Shown piece by piece: positions 35,418 through 43,602 of a DNA stretch of 43,602 nucleotides (its first letter is position 1; the number at the start of each line of letters is the position of its first letter). Source of the DNA: Clostridia bacterium (GTDB lineage Bacteria > Bacillota > Clostridia > Christensenellales > Borkfalkiaceae); NCBI GenBank assembly GCA_017415505.1, contig JAFQGG010000024.1, positions 1 through 43,602 of the forward strand, in the 5' to 3' direction. The translations under genes and the position numbers were made by a program. Under the pieces are notes generated by a model. That model saw nothing but the letters and a program-made list of their open reading frames with translations. It did no database searches and had not been told where the DNA came from.

Positions 35418-36677
35418 TTATTGGTTACTTTTCTTTTCGATTGCGTCTACGCAAGCCTTCAACTGCCCCGCAAGGTCAAAATTACCGCTTTGCGCGCCCG
35501 TGATCATGGCAGAGCCAAGTCCTTCCATAGGAACCCAAAGCGTAGAAGGTACTTCCTTTTGCGTTTTGGCGTGCGCAAGTTGCGCCGTAATCGCCTTTGC
35601 GCAAACGTCCGATTGCACCCGTTCGTCCGAACGCGCGGATTCGTCCGTAGGCACGAAACCGCGCGCCTCAAAATGCTTAATTTGGTTTTCTTTGTTCGTG
35701 TAGAACTCCGCGAAATCCATAGCGTCCGTCTTGTTTTTGGAGTAGTTATTCACACCCATAAGTTTATATCCCGCAAAGGAAACGAGTTGTACCTGCTCCT
35801 CTTCCGAAGTACCGCGTGCAAAGGTATAGGTCGGCAATTTTGCCGCGGCAAAATTTTCTTTGAGATACCCTTCTATCGTGGTTTTATTCCAAATTCCCGA
35901 AACGGCGGCAACGATTGAACCGTCGTTGAATCCCGCGGTAATTTTCGAGTCGTTGGCGTCTGCTTTCATGCGCGTATCGCGAACGAGCCCCCACATGGCT
36001 TGCGCCACTTTCGTACCCGTGGCGTTGCCAAAATCGCAAGTTATGCTCGTTTCCGCCAAGTTTTCGTCGTACTGCACTTCGTAGCCCAAACCTTTTCCGA
36101 AGAAAAAAGCGGAAGAATACCAACCGTCGTTCATGGGATACGCAAACTGCTTGCTTGCGCTACATTTGCTTAAAATCCCGTCGATACTCTGCACGTCCGT
36201 TTCCGAAAATACGGATTTGTCGTAATACAAAAAGAAAGTATTGTCAGTATACGGCATACCGTACACGCCCTCTTTTCCGTTTACCGTGATAGTCGCTGAC
36301 TCAATCGCCCCCGCCGAATTCGCCGTTTTTACGCGTTCTAATCTCTCCCCCGCAATTTGCGCCAAAGCGTCGCCGTTCAAAAGCTTGCTTAATTGGTCGT
36401 TTGCGCAAGAATACACGTCCGCTGCGTTTTCCACGTCGTTGAGTACCCGCGTCGCCACGTCGTTTTCCCCTTGGATATCGATAATGATATCGTAATTTTT
36501 ATCGGGGTGTTTCGTCTTGAAATCTTCCGCCACCGCTTGCGCGAACGCCTTATCCCCCTCGGACACCCAAACGGTGAGCTTGGTTTTTTTCATATCCTCC
36601 CCGCCTTTACAACCCGCGTAGCCAAGCGCGGTAATTAACGCGACCGCTCCGCAAACGATTTTTGTTTTCTTTTTCAT
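35418..36677 (-). CDS. malE: Maltodextrin-binding lipoprotein MalE
   Basis: A 419-residue extracytoplasmic solute receptor with signal peptide and lipobox YAGC (C23). The mature protein shows LTVWVSEGDKAFAQAVAEDFK, GVYGMPYTDNTFFLYYDKS and ITAGFNDGSIVAAVSGIW, all typical of the MalE/cluster-1 sugar-binding family. Starting at 36677 (MKKKTK) is supported by an AGGAGAGGAG site; an upstream in-frame ATG at 36719 adds a charged segment before the signal peptide and was rejected. It heads malEFG, downstream of malQ. Confidence 0.9.
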   Translation of the reverse strand: MKKKTKIVCGAVALITALGYAGCKGGEDMKKTKLTVWVSEGDKAFAQAVAEDFKTKHPDKNYDIIIDIQGENDVATRVLNDVENAADVYSCANDQLSKLLNGDALAQIAGERLERVKTANSAGAIESATITVNGKEGVYGMPYTDNTFFLYYDKSVFSETDVQSIDGILSKCSASKQFAYPMNDGWYSSAFFFGKGLGYEVQYDENLAETSITCDFGNATGTKVAQAMWGLVRDTRMKADANDSKITAGFNDGSIVAAVSGIWNKTTIEGYLKENFAAAKLPTYTFARGTSEEEQVQLVSFAGYKLMGVNNYSKNKTDAMDFAEFYTNKENQIKHFEARGFVPTDESARSDERVQSDVCAKAITAQLAHAKTQKEVPSTLWVPMEGLGSAMITGAQSGNFDLAGQLKACVDAIEKKSNQ

Positions 36678-36756
36678 ACTCCTCTCCTTCCGCCTCCGTT
36701 CGGGGGCGTTCTTTTCCATTAGTTTTGCGTTGTCGTTTCTTTTTTATGCGTTTTTG

Positions 36757-36790
36757 CAAAAGAAAAATCCCGCTTGTGACAAGCAAGATT
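36757..36790 (-). terminator. Terminator of malQ
   Basis: On the minus strand AATCTTGCTTG pairs with CAAGCGGGATT around TCA, followed by TTTTTC. It separates malQ from malE transcripts. Confidence 0.8.
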
Positions 36791-36796
36791 TTTTCC

Positions 36797-38326
36797 TTAT
36801 CTTTGATATTCGGTTATCATCTCTTTCAAACGCGCGGCTTTTCGTTTTTTGAAATCCTTTTCTGTGAAACGGAAAGTCCAATTTTTCCCCGAAACGGTGG
36901 AGGGCGCGTTGAGTCTTGCTTCCTCTCCCATACAAAGTATATCGTGCATGGGAACAATCACCGTATCCGCGTTCGAGGCAATCAACAAACGAATCACGCT
37001 TTCACACTCCTCTTCTATCGTTTCCGTAAGATACGCGACATCTAAAAGCAAACATTGTTTTTCCAATTCTTTTTCAAACGCTTTGCGTTCCTTTTTATTC
37101 ATATTTTCGAGGAACGCGCGAAGCGGTTCGTTGTCGTGCGTTCCCGTATACGCCACGCAATTCGTATTATAATACGCAGGCAAATACTCGTTTTCCTCGT
37201 TACCGTCGAAGGCAAACTCGAACACTTTCATGCCGGGATAACCCGTATCGGCAAGCAATTTCCGCACGCCGTCGTCGATAATCCCCAAATCCTCCGCAAC
37301 GATGGCGCAACTTTTCAAGTCGCGGAACAAATCGAATTTCGGTCCGTCCATCCACGCGCCCTCTTTCGCCGTTTCCGCGTCCGCGGGAATCGCGTAAAAA
37401 CGGTCGAACGCGCGGAAATGGTCGATTCTTACGATATCGTACAACGAGAAATTGTAGCGGATTCTTTCTTTCCACCAAGCGTAACCGTTCTTTTTGAGTT
37501 TTTTCCAATCGTAAACGGGATTTCCCCAAAGCTGTCCGTCGTCGGAAAACGCGTCGGGTGGCACGCCCGCGCGCATGGAAGCGTTTCCCTTTGCGTCTAA
37601 AATAAATAATTCTTTGCCAAGCTTCCAAGTTTCCACGCTATCGCGGGAAACGTATATGGGCATATCGCCCATAATTTCAATCCCCTTAGTATGCGCGTAA
37701 TTCTTTAACGCGTTCCATTGGCGGAGAAATAAAAATTGCGTAAACTGCCAAAACCCGACTTCCTCTTCATTTTCGAGTGCGTAAGCCTTAATCGTTTTTT
37801 CGTCGTAAACGCGGTATTTTTTCTCCCACTCTTCCCAAGAACGGTAGGAAAAACGCCGTTTTAAGGACATGAACACGGCAAAATCAAAATAATCGCCCTG
37901 CGATAAGAAGTTTTGCCAACGGCTATCCGTTTTATCAAACCTTGCGTACGCCTTTTCCAACACCTGCGTTTTATACGCAAACAAACGCCCGTAATCCACG
38001 CGACGGGGATCTTCGCCCCAAACGACCGTTTGGTAATCGTCGGGTTCTAATAACCCCTCTTCCTCCAACAGCGTAAAATCGATAAAATAATAATTGAGCG
38101 CGTTGGAAGCGCAGGATTGATACGGACTATCGCCGTAGCCCGTCGGCAAAAGTGGCAACACCTGCCAAATTTTCATACCCGCTAAATTAAGCCAATCCAC
38201 GAAAGCGTACGCGCCCGCGCCGAGCGTACCGATTCCAAAGGGCGAGGGCAGAGAAGAAACGGGCATCAATACGCCCGCTTTTCGCTCGCTTCCGTTTTGC
38301 CGTTTTGCGTTTTCACTTTTCTTCAT
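36797..38326 (-). CDS. malQ: 4-alpha-glucanotransferase (amylomaltase)
   Basis: MalQ transfers glucan segments between maltodextrins in the cytoplasm, releasing glucose and longer chains. The 509-residue GH77 enzyme has the catalytic nucleophile D302 in VRIDHFRAF, acid/base E345 in VAEDLG, and D398 in GTHDNEPLR. The opening GVLMPVSSLPSPFGIGTLG is family-typical. AGGTGA site before the ATG at 38326. It acts on sugars brought in by MalEFG encoded next to it. Confidence 0.95.
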   Translation of the reverse strand: MKKSENAKRQNGSERKAGVLMPVSSLPSPFGIGTLGAGAYAFVDWLNLAGMKIWQVLPLLPTGYGDSPYQSCASNALNYYFIDFTLLEEEGLLEPDDYQTVVWGEDPRRVDYGRLFAYKTQVLEKAYARFDKTDSRWQNFLSQGDYFDFAVFMSLKRRFSYRSWEEWEKKYRVYDEKTIKAYALENEEEVGFWQFTQFLFLRQWNALKNYAHTKGIEIMGDMPIYVSRDSVETWKLGKELFILDAKGNASMRAGVPPDAFSDDGQLWGNPVYDWKKLKKNGYAWWKERIRYNFSLYDIVRIDHFRAFDRFYAIPADAETAKEGAWMDGPKFDLFRDLKSCAIVAEDLGIIDDGVRKLLADTGYPGMKVFEFAFDGNEENEYLPAYYNTNCVAYTGTHDNEPLRAFLENMNKKERKAFEKELEKQCLLLDVAYLTETIEEECESVIRLLIASNADTVIVPMHDILCMGEEARLNAPSTVSGKNWTFRFTEKDFKKRKAARLKEMITEYQR

Positions 38327-38382
38327 ACTTTTGTCACCTACAAAGTAAACGATATTTTTACTATTTCCATTTCACGCGTCTT

Positions 38383-39453
38383 TTATGCCGTGGGAATACG
38401 CGAAAGTAGCGTGCGTTCGAATTCTCGAACGCCTTCCATTCGTTCGTAAGACAACGCCGACTCCGCAAGTTCTTTCAATACGGGTACGGCGTCCGTTTTT
38501 CCAAACGCGTACGAATACGCCGCGAGAATACGCTTTGCCTGCGCCGTATCGCCCGCAAGATACGCCTCGCAACTCTTCCCGCACGCGTCCGCGCGCTCCC
38601 GATCCCCGTGGAGCGCGTGCATATACACGAGCTCAGCGGCAACCTTTTCGAGCTCGGAATCGGGCAAGTATTCCTGCAACGAAGCCAAGCGGTTCAAATT
38701 GGAAGCGGCTTTTTCATACTCTTCCCGTTCCAAATGATAGCGATAGCGCAAGTCCAGCATTACGGCAAACAGCGGTTCGTCCTCCACAAGTTGCGGAACG
38801 CCGTAATACAACTCCTCTTCGATTTGCGCGAAACTTTCCCCCGCGTAAAGCCTGCCCTGTATTTCCATGGCAACGAGCATGGTTTTTTCCGCGTCGTAGC
38901 CTTTTTGGATTCCTCTATACACGAGCGCGTCCGTTTTCCCGCTCCCGTACTCCAACGGCAAAGCGTTGAGCACGAGCAAATACGACGAGTACGGAACGAG
39001 CCCCCAAAGAAAGAAATTGCTTTTCCCAAAACAAGAAAGAATAATCGCGCCCGCGAGAATTACCGCCGTTTCCACTCCGCTTACGATAAGTCCGCCGAGC
39101 GTGTACGCCTTCGCGCGTTTTTTCATATTCCCGCCCGTCTTTGGAATCGCCTGCGTTTCCTCCGCGCCAAACGGCGAAGCAAGCCCCAAACGCAGTTTGC
39201 CTTTTTTTCGCGTCAAGCGGAAACAAAAAAACTTCGCGTACACGATTTCCATATTCGTTCCACTCGCAAAAGCGATATGTCCAAGCTCGTGCAGGATTGG
39301 CACGAGCACGAGACTCACGGCGAGCGCGACGATTGCTTTAACCGTTTCCGCCGTACCCGCGTTCCACGCGAAGTAAAACACAGCTAAAAAGCCGACGGCA
39401 AGCGACACCGTACAAAGAATCGCGCATATATTGGACAGGACTCTTTTTCTCAT
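38383..39453 (-). CDS. M50-like membrane metalloprotease with helical-repeat C-terminus
   Basis: The 356-residue protein has several membrane segments in its first 190 residues, with the zinc-binding motif HELGH at 55-59 and a later LVLNALPLEYGSGKTDAL segment that supplies the third-ligand region of site-2 protease relatives. Residues about 225-356 are helical and TPR-like (pairs of helices with YEKAASNLNRLASLQ and YLAGDTAQAKRILAAYSYA). Site-2 proteases release membrane-bound regulators; some sporulation proteases belong here, but this protein is not SpoIVFB by sequence. Its start overlaps the Ppx/GppA stop by 4 bases, tying it to the divIC-yab operon. Confidence 0.75.
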   Translation of the reverse strand: MRKRVLSNICAILCTVSLAVGFLAVFYFAWNAGTAETVKAIVALAVSLVLVPILHELGHIAFASGTNMEIVYAKFFCFRLTRKKGKLRLGLASPFGAEETQAIPKTGGNMKKRAKAYTLGGLIVSGVETAVILAGAIILSCFGKSNFFLWGLVPYSSYLLVLNALPLEYGSGKTDALVYRGIQKGYDAEKTMLVAMEIQGRLYAGESFAQIEEELYYGVPQLVEDEPLFAVMLDLRYRYHLEREEYEKAASNLNRLASLQEYLPDSELEKVAAELVYMHALHGDRERADACGKSCEAYLAGDTAQAKRILAAYSYAFGKTDAVPVLKELAESALSYERMEGVREFERTLLSRIPTA

Positions 39454-40313
39454 AACAAACCTTTGCGGATCGCGTAACCTTCGAGATTATCCCGATCGCT
39501 CGCAATCAATTTTTTAATTCGTAATTTTTCAACGATCGTCGCAAGCAATATCGCGCCCCCTGCGATCACGTCCTCTCTCCCAGCGGAAACGCAAGGCATT
39601 TTCGCAATTTCCGACACGGGCGTTCGTACGAGCTTATCCGCCATAGCGCGAACGGCGTTCGCGGGAAGTTCCGCCCCCGTCACGCTTTCCGAGCGGTATT
39701 CCTGCAAGCCAAGCGACAGCGCGGCAACCGTCGTAGCCGTTCCCCCGATAGCGTAAACGATTTCTCCAACGGGCACGACCCCGAACTTTGCCACTTCTTC
39801 CTCGGCGACTTTTTGCAAAAGCTTTTCGTCCGTTCCGCACCGATCGTGCAAGCGAACAACGCCGATATTCACGCTTTTTTTATAGACGAGAGCACCGTTT
39901 TTACGCACGATAATTTCCGTGCTTGCTCCGCCGATATCGATAATCGCGCCGTCGGCATTGCCGAGCGCGCCCAAAATACCGATTTCCGCTTCCGTTTCCC
40001 CCGAAATCACCTCTACCGTCAATCCGCAAAGCGTTTTTACGCGCTCCACGAACGCTTGTCCGTTGGAAGCGGCGCGAACCGCGGCTGTGGCGAATACGAA
40101 CGCGGTTTCCGCGCCCTCGTTTTTCGCCGTTTCGTAAAACGACGCGACGGCTTTTGCCGTGCGTTCTATCGCCTCTTCTTTCAACACGGAAGAAGATGCC
40201 AAACCCTCGCTCAAACGCGTGGTGTTGAGTCTTTTATATAAAACTTTTCCGTCCGCCACGAACATGAGGCGAACGGAATTAGAGCCAACGTCGATTACGG
40301 CGTATCTATTCAT
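39450..40313 (-). CDS. Ppx/GppA family phosphatase
   Basis: A 287-residue member of the exopolyphosphatase/pppGpp phosphatase family with the actin-like ATPase fold. Phosphate loops YAVIDVGSNSVRLMF (4-18) and IIDIGGASTEIIV are present, and TAAVRAASNGQAF with E in SGETEAE fits the catalytic region. It is the short form, without the C-terminal HD-like domain of Escherichia coli Ppx. Substrate, polyphosphate or pppGpp, cannot be told from sequence. It begins one base after divIC ends and overlaps the protease gene downstream. Confidence 0.9.
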   Translation of the reverse strand: MNRYAVIDVGSNSVRLMFVADGKVLYKRLNTTRLSEGLASSSVLKEEAIERTAKAVASFYETAKNEGAETAFVFATAAVRAASNGQAFVERVKTLCGLTVEVISGETEAEIGILGALGNADGAIIDIGGASTEIIVRKNGALVYKKSVNIGVVRLHDRCGTDEKLLQKVAEEEVAKFGVVPVGEIVYAIGGTATTVAALSLGLQEYRSESVTGAELPANAVRAMADKLVRTPVSEIAKMPCVSAGREDVIAGGAILLATIVEKLRIKKLIASDRDNLEGYAIRKGLL

Positions 40314-40592
40314 TTACTCTCCCTCCGGAAGCACGAATCCGTTTTGAATCGCCAACCATTCTTTTCCAATGACTGATTCATAAAATTCCGCATCCATTTT
40401 TTTCTCGTCGATTATTTGTTGAAGCTGTGCGTTTTCCTCTTCTAACCTTTCTTCGCGGGCGTTTAACACCCCGATCGTAATCCATTGATAAATCAAAACG
40501 GCGAGCAAAAGGACGAAAAGGGTCGTTGCCGCTACGGCGATCGCCGTAATCAATTTTCTCATTTTTTCTTGTGTCATAGTCGTTTTTTCCAT
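40314..40592 (-). CDS. divIC: DivIC/FtsB-like septum formation initiator
   Basis: A 92-residue bitopic protein: short cytoplasmic N-terminus, one membrane segment (about 15-37) and a leucine-zipper-like coiled coil (REERLEEENAQLQQIIDEKKMD), ending with the GKEWLAIQNGFVLP segment typical of DivIC/FtsB. It would pair with the FtsL-like protein (9769-10407). Position after yabP-yabQ is the same as in Bacillus subtilis. The ribosome binding site is weak, and the start lies inside the 3' part of the yabQ frame, so translational coupling is likely. Confidence 0.85.
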   Translation of the reverse strand: MEKTTMTQEKMRKLITAIAVAATTLFVLLLAVLIYQWITIGVLNAREERLEEENAQLQQIIDEKKMDAEFYESVIGKEWLAIQNGFVLPEGE

Positions 40593-40980
40593 ATTCTTTG
40601 CGTTTTAATTTCTCTTTTTTATGAAGTTCCCTTTGATTTTTCGCCTTTTTTACTAGTTTTGCAACCTTATTATAGCATAGATTTTCAAAAAATGCAACTA
40701 TTCTTCGCAAAGTTTTCAAATATATTATTCCGCCGACGGCGTATCCGAGCCAAATATAAGCGCGAAAACTCGGAAATCGCAACGCAAAAGACGAAAAAAT
40801 ACTCAAAAGCGCAAACGCTAACCAAAACAAAACGTCAAATACGATTCCTATTTTTGCGTTTTTTCCGCGGTGACAACCAAACAGCAGTCTTAAAAACGCA
40901 AACGGCTCGTATACGATCCCCCCAACGAAGCCCACAACCACGGCAAGCGAGAATACGGCAAGTTGATTTTGCGTATCCAT
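40378..40980 (-). CDS. yabQ: Spore cortex protein YabQ
   Basis: YabQ is a membrane protein needed for spore cortex formation. The first about 125 residues hold four membrane segments (VFSLAVVVGFVGGIVYEPFAFLRLLFG in parts, FDVLFWLAFALLSIF, FRAYIWLGYAVGGIIYL) and the RELHKKEK tail, consistent with the family. The frame then stays open for 71 more residues that are highly basic (KRPRRKVRRGKRT) and lie out of phase over divIC for 215 bases. Either the natural stop was lost or a frameshift lies near 40600. The start shares one base with the yabP stop (TAATG). Confidence 0.85.
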   Translation of the reverse strand: MDTQNQLAVFSLAVVVGFVGGIVYEPFAFLRLLFGCHRGKNAKIGIVFDVLFWLAFALLSIFSSFALRFPSFRAYIWLGYAVGGIIYLKTLRRIVAFFENLCYNKVAKLVKKAKNQRELHKKEKLKRKEYGKNDYDTRKNEKIDYGDRRSGNDPFRPFARRFDLSMDYDRGVKRPRRKVRRGKRTASTNNRREKNGCGIL

Positions 40981-41234
40981 TATCGGAAGAGTTTTGCCGC
41001 GAAGCCTTTTCCCCCGTAGGAAACGCCGACCGCGTTCCCTTCCGCCGTAAAAGTTCCGTTCGTTTTGGAAAACGCCGTAATCTTCAAATCGCTACCCGAA
41101 ATATGCAATCGTTCCCCGCCGACGAGCACGAGCACGATTTTGATTTCGGAAAACGCAACTACGCTTTCCACAGCCGTTACCGCAATATTTTTCCGTTGTT
41201 CAATCGTTATCGAATGTTTACCGTTTTCTTGCAT
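40980..41234 (-). CDS. yabP: Spore coat/cortex protein YabP
   Basis: An 84-residue protein of the YabP/YqfC family, needed for spore cortex or coat assembly in Bacillus. Beta-rich sequence with motifs VESVVAFSEIKIVLVLVGGERLHISGSDLKI (in parts, about 22-52). The order yabP-yabQ-divIC matches Bacillus, and indicates a spore former. It starts 28 bases after the TtcA gene, with only a weak ribosome binding site. Confidence 0.88.
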   Translation of the reverse strand: MQENGKHSITIEQRKNIAVTAVESVVAFSEIKIVLVLVGGERLHISGSDLKITAFSKTNGTFTAEGNAVGVSYGGKGFAAKLFR

Positions 41235-41262
41235 ACTTTATCGTATGCCGTAAAACGCGCTT

Positions 41263-42114
41263 CTATTCCTCAACCGTATCGAATTTTTCCAAGAACGAGT
41301 GCTTTTTTCCCGCTTGCTTATATTCGGCAAGCGTGTCGAGCTGTACGTTGTGTATGCTTTGAAAAATATTGTTTTCTATATTGGGATTTTCTCTTTTTAG
41401 TTCCGCAATCAAAGATTTCACCCGTTTGCGAGCGGAAAAAGTATCGTCGTCGCCACCCGTTATTCGCCTCGTAAACTTACACGCACAAGCGATAAATTCC
41501 AAACCGTTATATTCTTTCCAGCGCAGTATATCGCTTTCCAATACGCAAAAAAGCGGACGAATGAGTTCCATTCCCTCAAAGTTCGTACTCTTAATACGGG
41601 GCAGCATACCTTGCAGTTGCCCGCCGTACAACATTCCCATGACCGTCGTTTCGATCACGTCGCTCTTATGATGTCCCAAAGCAATCTTATTGCAACCGAG
41701 CTCTTTTGCTTTTGCGTATAAGTGACCGCGACGCATACGCGCGCACAAATAGCAGGGCGATTCTGCGCTCACCGTTTCCGCCGCGACAAAGATATCGCTT
41801 TCAAAAACGGTAATCGGCACGCGCAACAACTCGGCGTTTTCCTCTATTTTTTTTCTGTTCTCGGTATTATAACCTGGGTCCATTACGAGAAAAACGAGTT
41901 CGAACGGCACTTCGCTATGCCGTTGCAATTCCTGCATGAGCTTAGCAAGAAGCATACTGTCTTTCCCGCCCGATATGCAAACCGCGATTTTATCCCCGCT
42001 TTCAATCAAGCGGTATTTTTTGACTGCGAGCACGAAGGGCGACCACAGCGTTTTTCGATAGGTCGTAATAATCGAGCGTTCTATTTGTTGAAATTTTTCC
42101 AATTCTTTGGGCAT
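41263..42114 (-). CDS. TtcA-type tRNA 2-thiolation enzyme
   Basis: A 283-residue PP-loop ATPase that adenylates a tRNA base before sulfur insertion. The loop SGGKDS is at 48-53. Iron-sulfur cysteines occur as CYLC (C121, C124) and CAC (C210, C212), the TtcA-type layout, with HHKSDVIETTVMGMLYGG between. In Escherichia coli TtcA makes 2-thiocytidine-32. Gram-positive relatives near yab genes may have other targets. Starts 4 bases after the helicase stop, with a GTGAGG site, so they are co-transcribed. Confidence 0.85.
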   Translation of the reverse strand: MPKELEKFQQIERSIITTYRKTLWSPFVLAVKKYRLIESGDKIAVCISGGKDSMLLAKLMQELQRHSEVPFELVFLVMDPGYNTENRKKIEENAELLRVPITVFESDIFVAAETVSAESPCYLCARMRRGHLYAKAKELGCNKIALGHHKSDVIETTVMGMLYGGQLQGMLPRIKSTNFEGMELIRPLFCVLESDILRWKEYNGLEFIACACKFTRRITGGDDDTFSARKRVKSLIAELKRENPNIENNIFQSIHNVQLDTLAEYKQAGKKHSFLEKFDTVEE

Positions 42115-42118
42115 AGCC

Positions 42119-43372
42119 TCACCGTATAATAAGCAATTTATCTTTTGCGCGGGTTATCGCCGTATACAACCAACGATTCCGTTCTTCTCCAAACACCCAA
42201 GACTCGTCGAACACGACGACGAAATCAAACTCCGAGCCTTGCGATTTATGACAGGTAATCGCGTAGGCAAACTCGAAACGGCAAATGGGTTCGTCGCTCA
42301 CCGTCCGCACCTTACGCAACAGTTGAAAATTCGCCTCGTGCACCACCGTTCCGTCCGATAGTTTGACCGCCCTATCCCCGTACAAATGCCGATAGTTCCC
42401 TTGCGTAAAAATCGCCGCATCGAAGGTCGTGGAAACGCTCGTATCCATAAAATCCGCTTGAAAATCCATGGTGGCAAGCTCGTCGAAATGCTCTTGGATA
42501 TTGCGCGCCGTTCCAATGATACCGTTGACGAGGAAAAACCGTTCCTCTTTATCCAACGGCTTTTCCCAATCGTTTAGCGTACAAATGAGCTTTTCCCCCT
42601 CCGTCGGAAGCAACGTGCCTTGGGGAATCCCCTTATAACCGCGGATCTCCGCGTTAAGCTCGTTGCGCGTCTTGTTCCTTCCGCAAATAATTTGATCGGC
42701 TTTTAGAAAAATTCTTTTCCGTTGCGCGGGCAATAAACCGTTTCGCCTTATAACGCATACCTTATCCCCGTAATTTCCGTAGGGAATCCTTTTCCCCTCT
42801 CTCGCCATCGTCGCTACGCGAATAATGGGATTATCGGCGGCTTGCCGTACGATTTCTTTCATGGTATAATGCGGATTCTCCATTAACGGACAAGTTCCGT
42901 TCACGGGCGGAAGCTGTGCGCCGTCCCCGCAAAATAAGCATTTTACGCCAAAGCTCAACAAATCGGTAAGCACCGTTTCGTTAATCATCGACGCTTCGTC
43001 GATAATAATTAAACGGATATTCGCGTCGATAGACGGTCGGCGGATAAAAGTAAGCTCCTGCTTTTCAATAATCTCCCCGTTCTCGTCCACGTCGAATTCT
43101 TCCTCGTCACGCATATAAATCAAGCTATGCACCGTTCCCGCAACCGTACCGCAACGGACGAGGTTCGCAGCCGCTTTTCCCGTGGGCGATACGAACACCG
43201 CCTCTTCGCCTACGCGCATTTTCAAAACCTCGCGCACGACGTAATCGATTAAAAAAGTCTTTCCCGTCCCCGCGTAACCCGATAATACGAATACGGAATC
43301 CTCCGTATGCAAATACCATTCGACGATTAAATTTTTCGCCTTTTCTTGATCGGCGGTAAGCGTGACTTTCAT
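42119..43372 (-). CDS. RecD-like superfamily 1 DNA helicase
   Basis: The 417-residue helicase has Walker A SGYAGTGKT (31-39), Walker B LIIIDEASM, and the C-terminal motif VI region WLYTAITRAKDKLLIIR; FAYAITCHKSQGSEFD is motif V. Size and motifs resemble phage Dda and the stand-alone RecD2-like helicases, without the N-terminal ClpX-like extension of RecD2. It likely unwinds DNA 5' to 3' in repair or recombination. An in-frame ATG at 43411 lies inside the -35 element of the gene's own promoter, so the start at 43372 (MKVTLTADQEKA) was chosen; the resulting leader is only a few bases. Confidence 0.88.
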   Translation of the reverse strand: MKVTLTADQEKAKNLIVEWYLHTEDSVFVLSGYAGTGKTFLIDYVVREVLKMRVGEEAVFVSPTGKAAANLVRCGTVAGTVHSLIYMRDEEEFDVDENGEIIEKQELTFIRRPSIDANIRLIIIDEASMINETVLTDLLSFGVKCLFCGDGAQLPPVNGTCPLMENPHYTMKEIVRQAADNPIIRVATMAREGKRIPYGNYGDKVCVIRRNGLLPAQRKRIFLKADQIICGRNKTRNELNAEIRGYKGIPQGTLLPTEGEKLICTLNDWEKPLDKEERFFLVNGIIGTARNIQEHFDELATMDFQADFMDTSVSTTFDAAIFTQGNYRHLYGDRAVKLSDGTVVHEANFQLLRKVRTVSDEPICRFEFAYAITCHKSQGSEFDFVVVFDESWVFGEERNRWLYTAITRAKDKLLIIR

Positions 43373-43382
43373 GGTACAACCT

Positions 43383-43411
43383 ATTGTATCACATTTTTTT
43401 CCAAATTGCAA
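43383..43411 (-). promoter_or_regulatory. Promoter of the helicase-yab operon
   Basis: On the minus strand TTGCAA (43406-43411), 17-base spacer, TACAAT (43383-43388), about 11 bases before the ATG, so the mRNA is nearly leaderless. Confidence 0.6.
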
Positions 43412-43546
43412 CTATTTTTTACAACTTTTGCAAACATTTGTTCGGGAAAATTAAAAAAATTAAAAACAGACCTGCAAATAAAAGTCAAGCAAAATAAACG
43501 AGAAATTTCAAAAAATTTTTAAGCGTAAAAAACTGCAAGCAAAAGC

Positions 43547-43570
43547 AAGTCAGCGCAATTGCGTTGACTT
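43547..43570. repeat. 24-bp imperfect palindrome in the terminal intergenic region
   Basis: AAGTCAGCGCAA and TTGCGTTGACTT form a dyad with a single G-T mismatch pair. The surrounding 43412-43602 is AT-rich and holds no credible gene; repeated AAGCAAAAGCAAG-type words are present. The dyad may be an operator for a gene beyond the window edge. Confidence 0.55.
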
Positions 43571-43602
43571 AGAAAAGGCTAAATAAAGGAAAGTTAAGCG
43601 AC

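Noticed and set aside
36678-36760. Catabolite-repression or LacI-type operator before malE (TTTGCAAAAACGCAT)
   Set aside because: Only a partial match and not palindromic.
41234-41262. Sigma-E or sigma-K type -10 (CATACGATA) before yabP
   Set aside because: The predicted start of transcription would fall on the yabP ATG, leaving no ribosome binding site, and the -35 side is unconvincing.

Overview
The window looks like chromosome of an uncultured low-to-mid GC, spore-forming Firmicute. A Christensenellales-like Clostridia lineage is my guess; the sequence alone does not fix the taxon. The basis is the gene content (mraZ-rsmH-ftsL-PBP cell-wall genes, yabP-yabQ-divIC sporulation/division genes, a potR-potABCD polyamine operon, a compact str operon), strong AGGAGG-type ribosome binding sites, and many sigma-A promoters with 17-18 bp spacers.

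Layout. (1) 1-8189 is an AT-rich accessory island, all on the minus strand: an AAA-ATPase-like gene cut by the window edge, a small signal peptidase I, a RhuM-family protein, a DUF3268 zinc-finger protein behind a long structured leader, a chimeric regulator/surface-protein gene coupled to a winged-helix replication-type protein, a DUF4143 ATPase, and a double-HTH regulator with an alkyltransferase-like C-terminus. (2) The island ends inside the class B penicillin-binding protein gene of the dcw cluster, just after the codons of the KTG active-site motif. Upstream of it lie intact ftsL-like, rsmH, mraZ and murI genes (8133-12792). (3) 12872-18645, plus strand: rpsT, then a polyamine-responsive-type regulator and potABCD. 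(4) 18708-22254: a perfect 15-bp inverted repeat, a CPBP membrane protease, and a decaying fragment of a phage/ICE polyvalent protein with an in-frame stop. (5) 22423-30177, minus strand: str operon (rpsL, rpsG, fusA, tuf) with elaborate RNA structures, and valS upstream of it. (6) 30171-32852: a divergent ABC importer (NMT1-type binding protein, ATPase, permease). (7) 32933-38326: an extragenic direct repeat, then malG, malF, malE and malQ for maltodextrin uptake and use. (8) 38383-43602: a tightly packed minus-strand operon of a RecD-like helicase, a TtcA-type tRNA thiolase, yabP, yabQ, divIC/ftsB, a Ppx/GppA phosphatase and an M50-like protease.

The most interesting observation is the break in the PBP gene. 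A mobile island interrupts a cell-wall gene that could be spoVD or ftsI, at a codon stretch conserved in all PBPs, in a genome that carries sporulation genes. This resembles the reversible gene-interrupting elements known from other spore formers, but the other island end and a recombinase lie outside the window, so excision is only a hypothesis. Other points worth a second look are an 11-bp-phased ATTTCG array behind a promoter, a multi-hairpin rpsL leader and rpsL-rpsG spacer, a motif shared by the rpsL and tuf promoters, and several gene chimeras.
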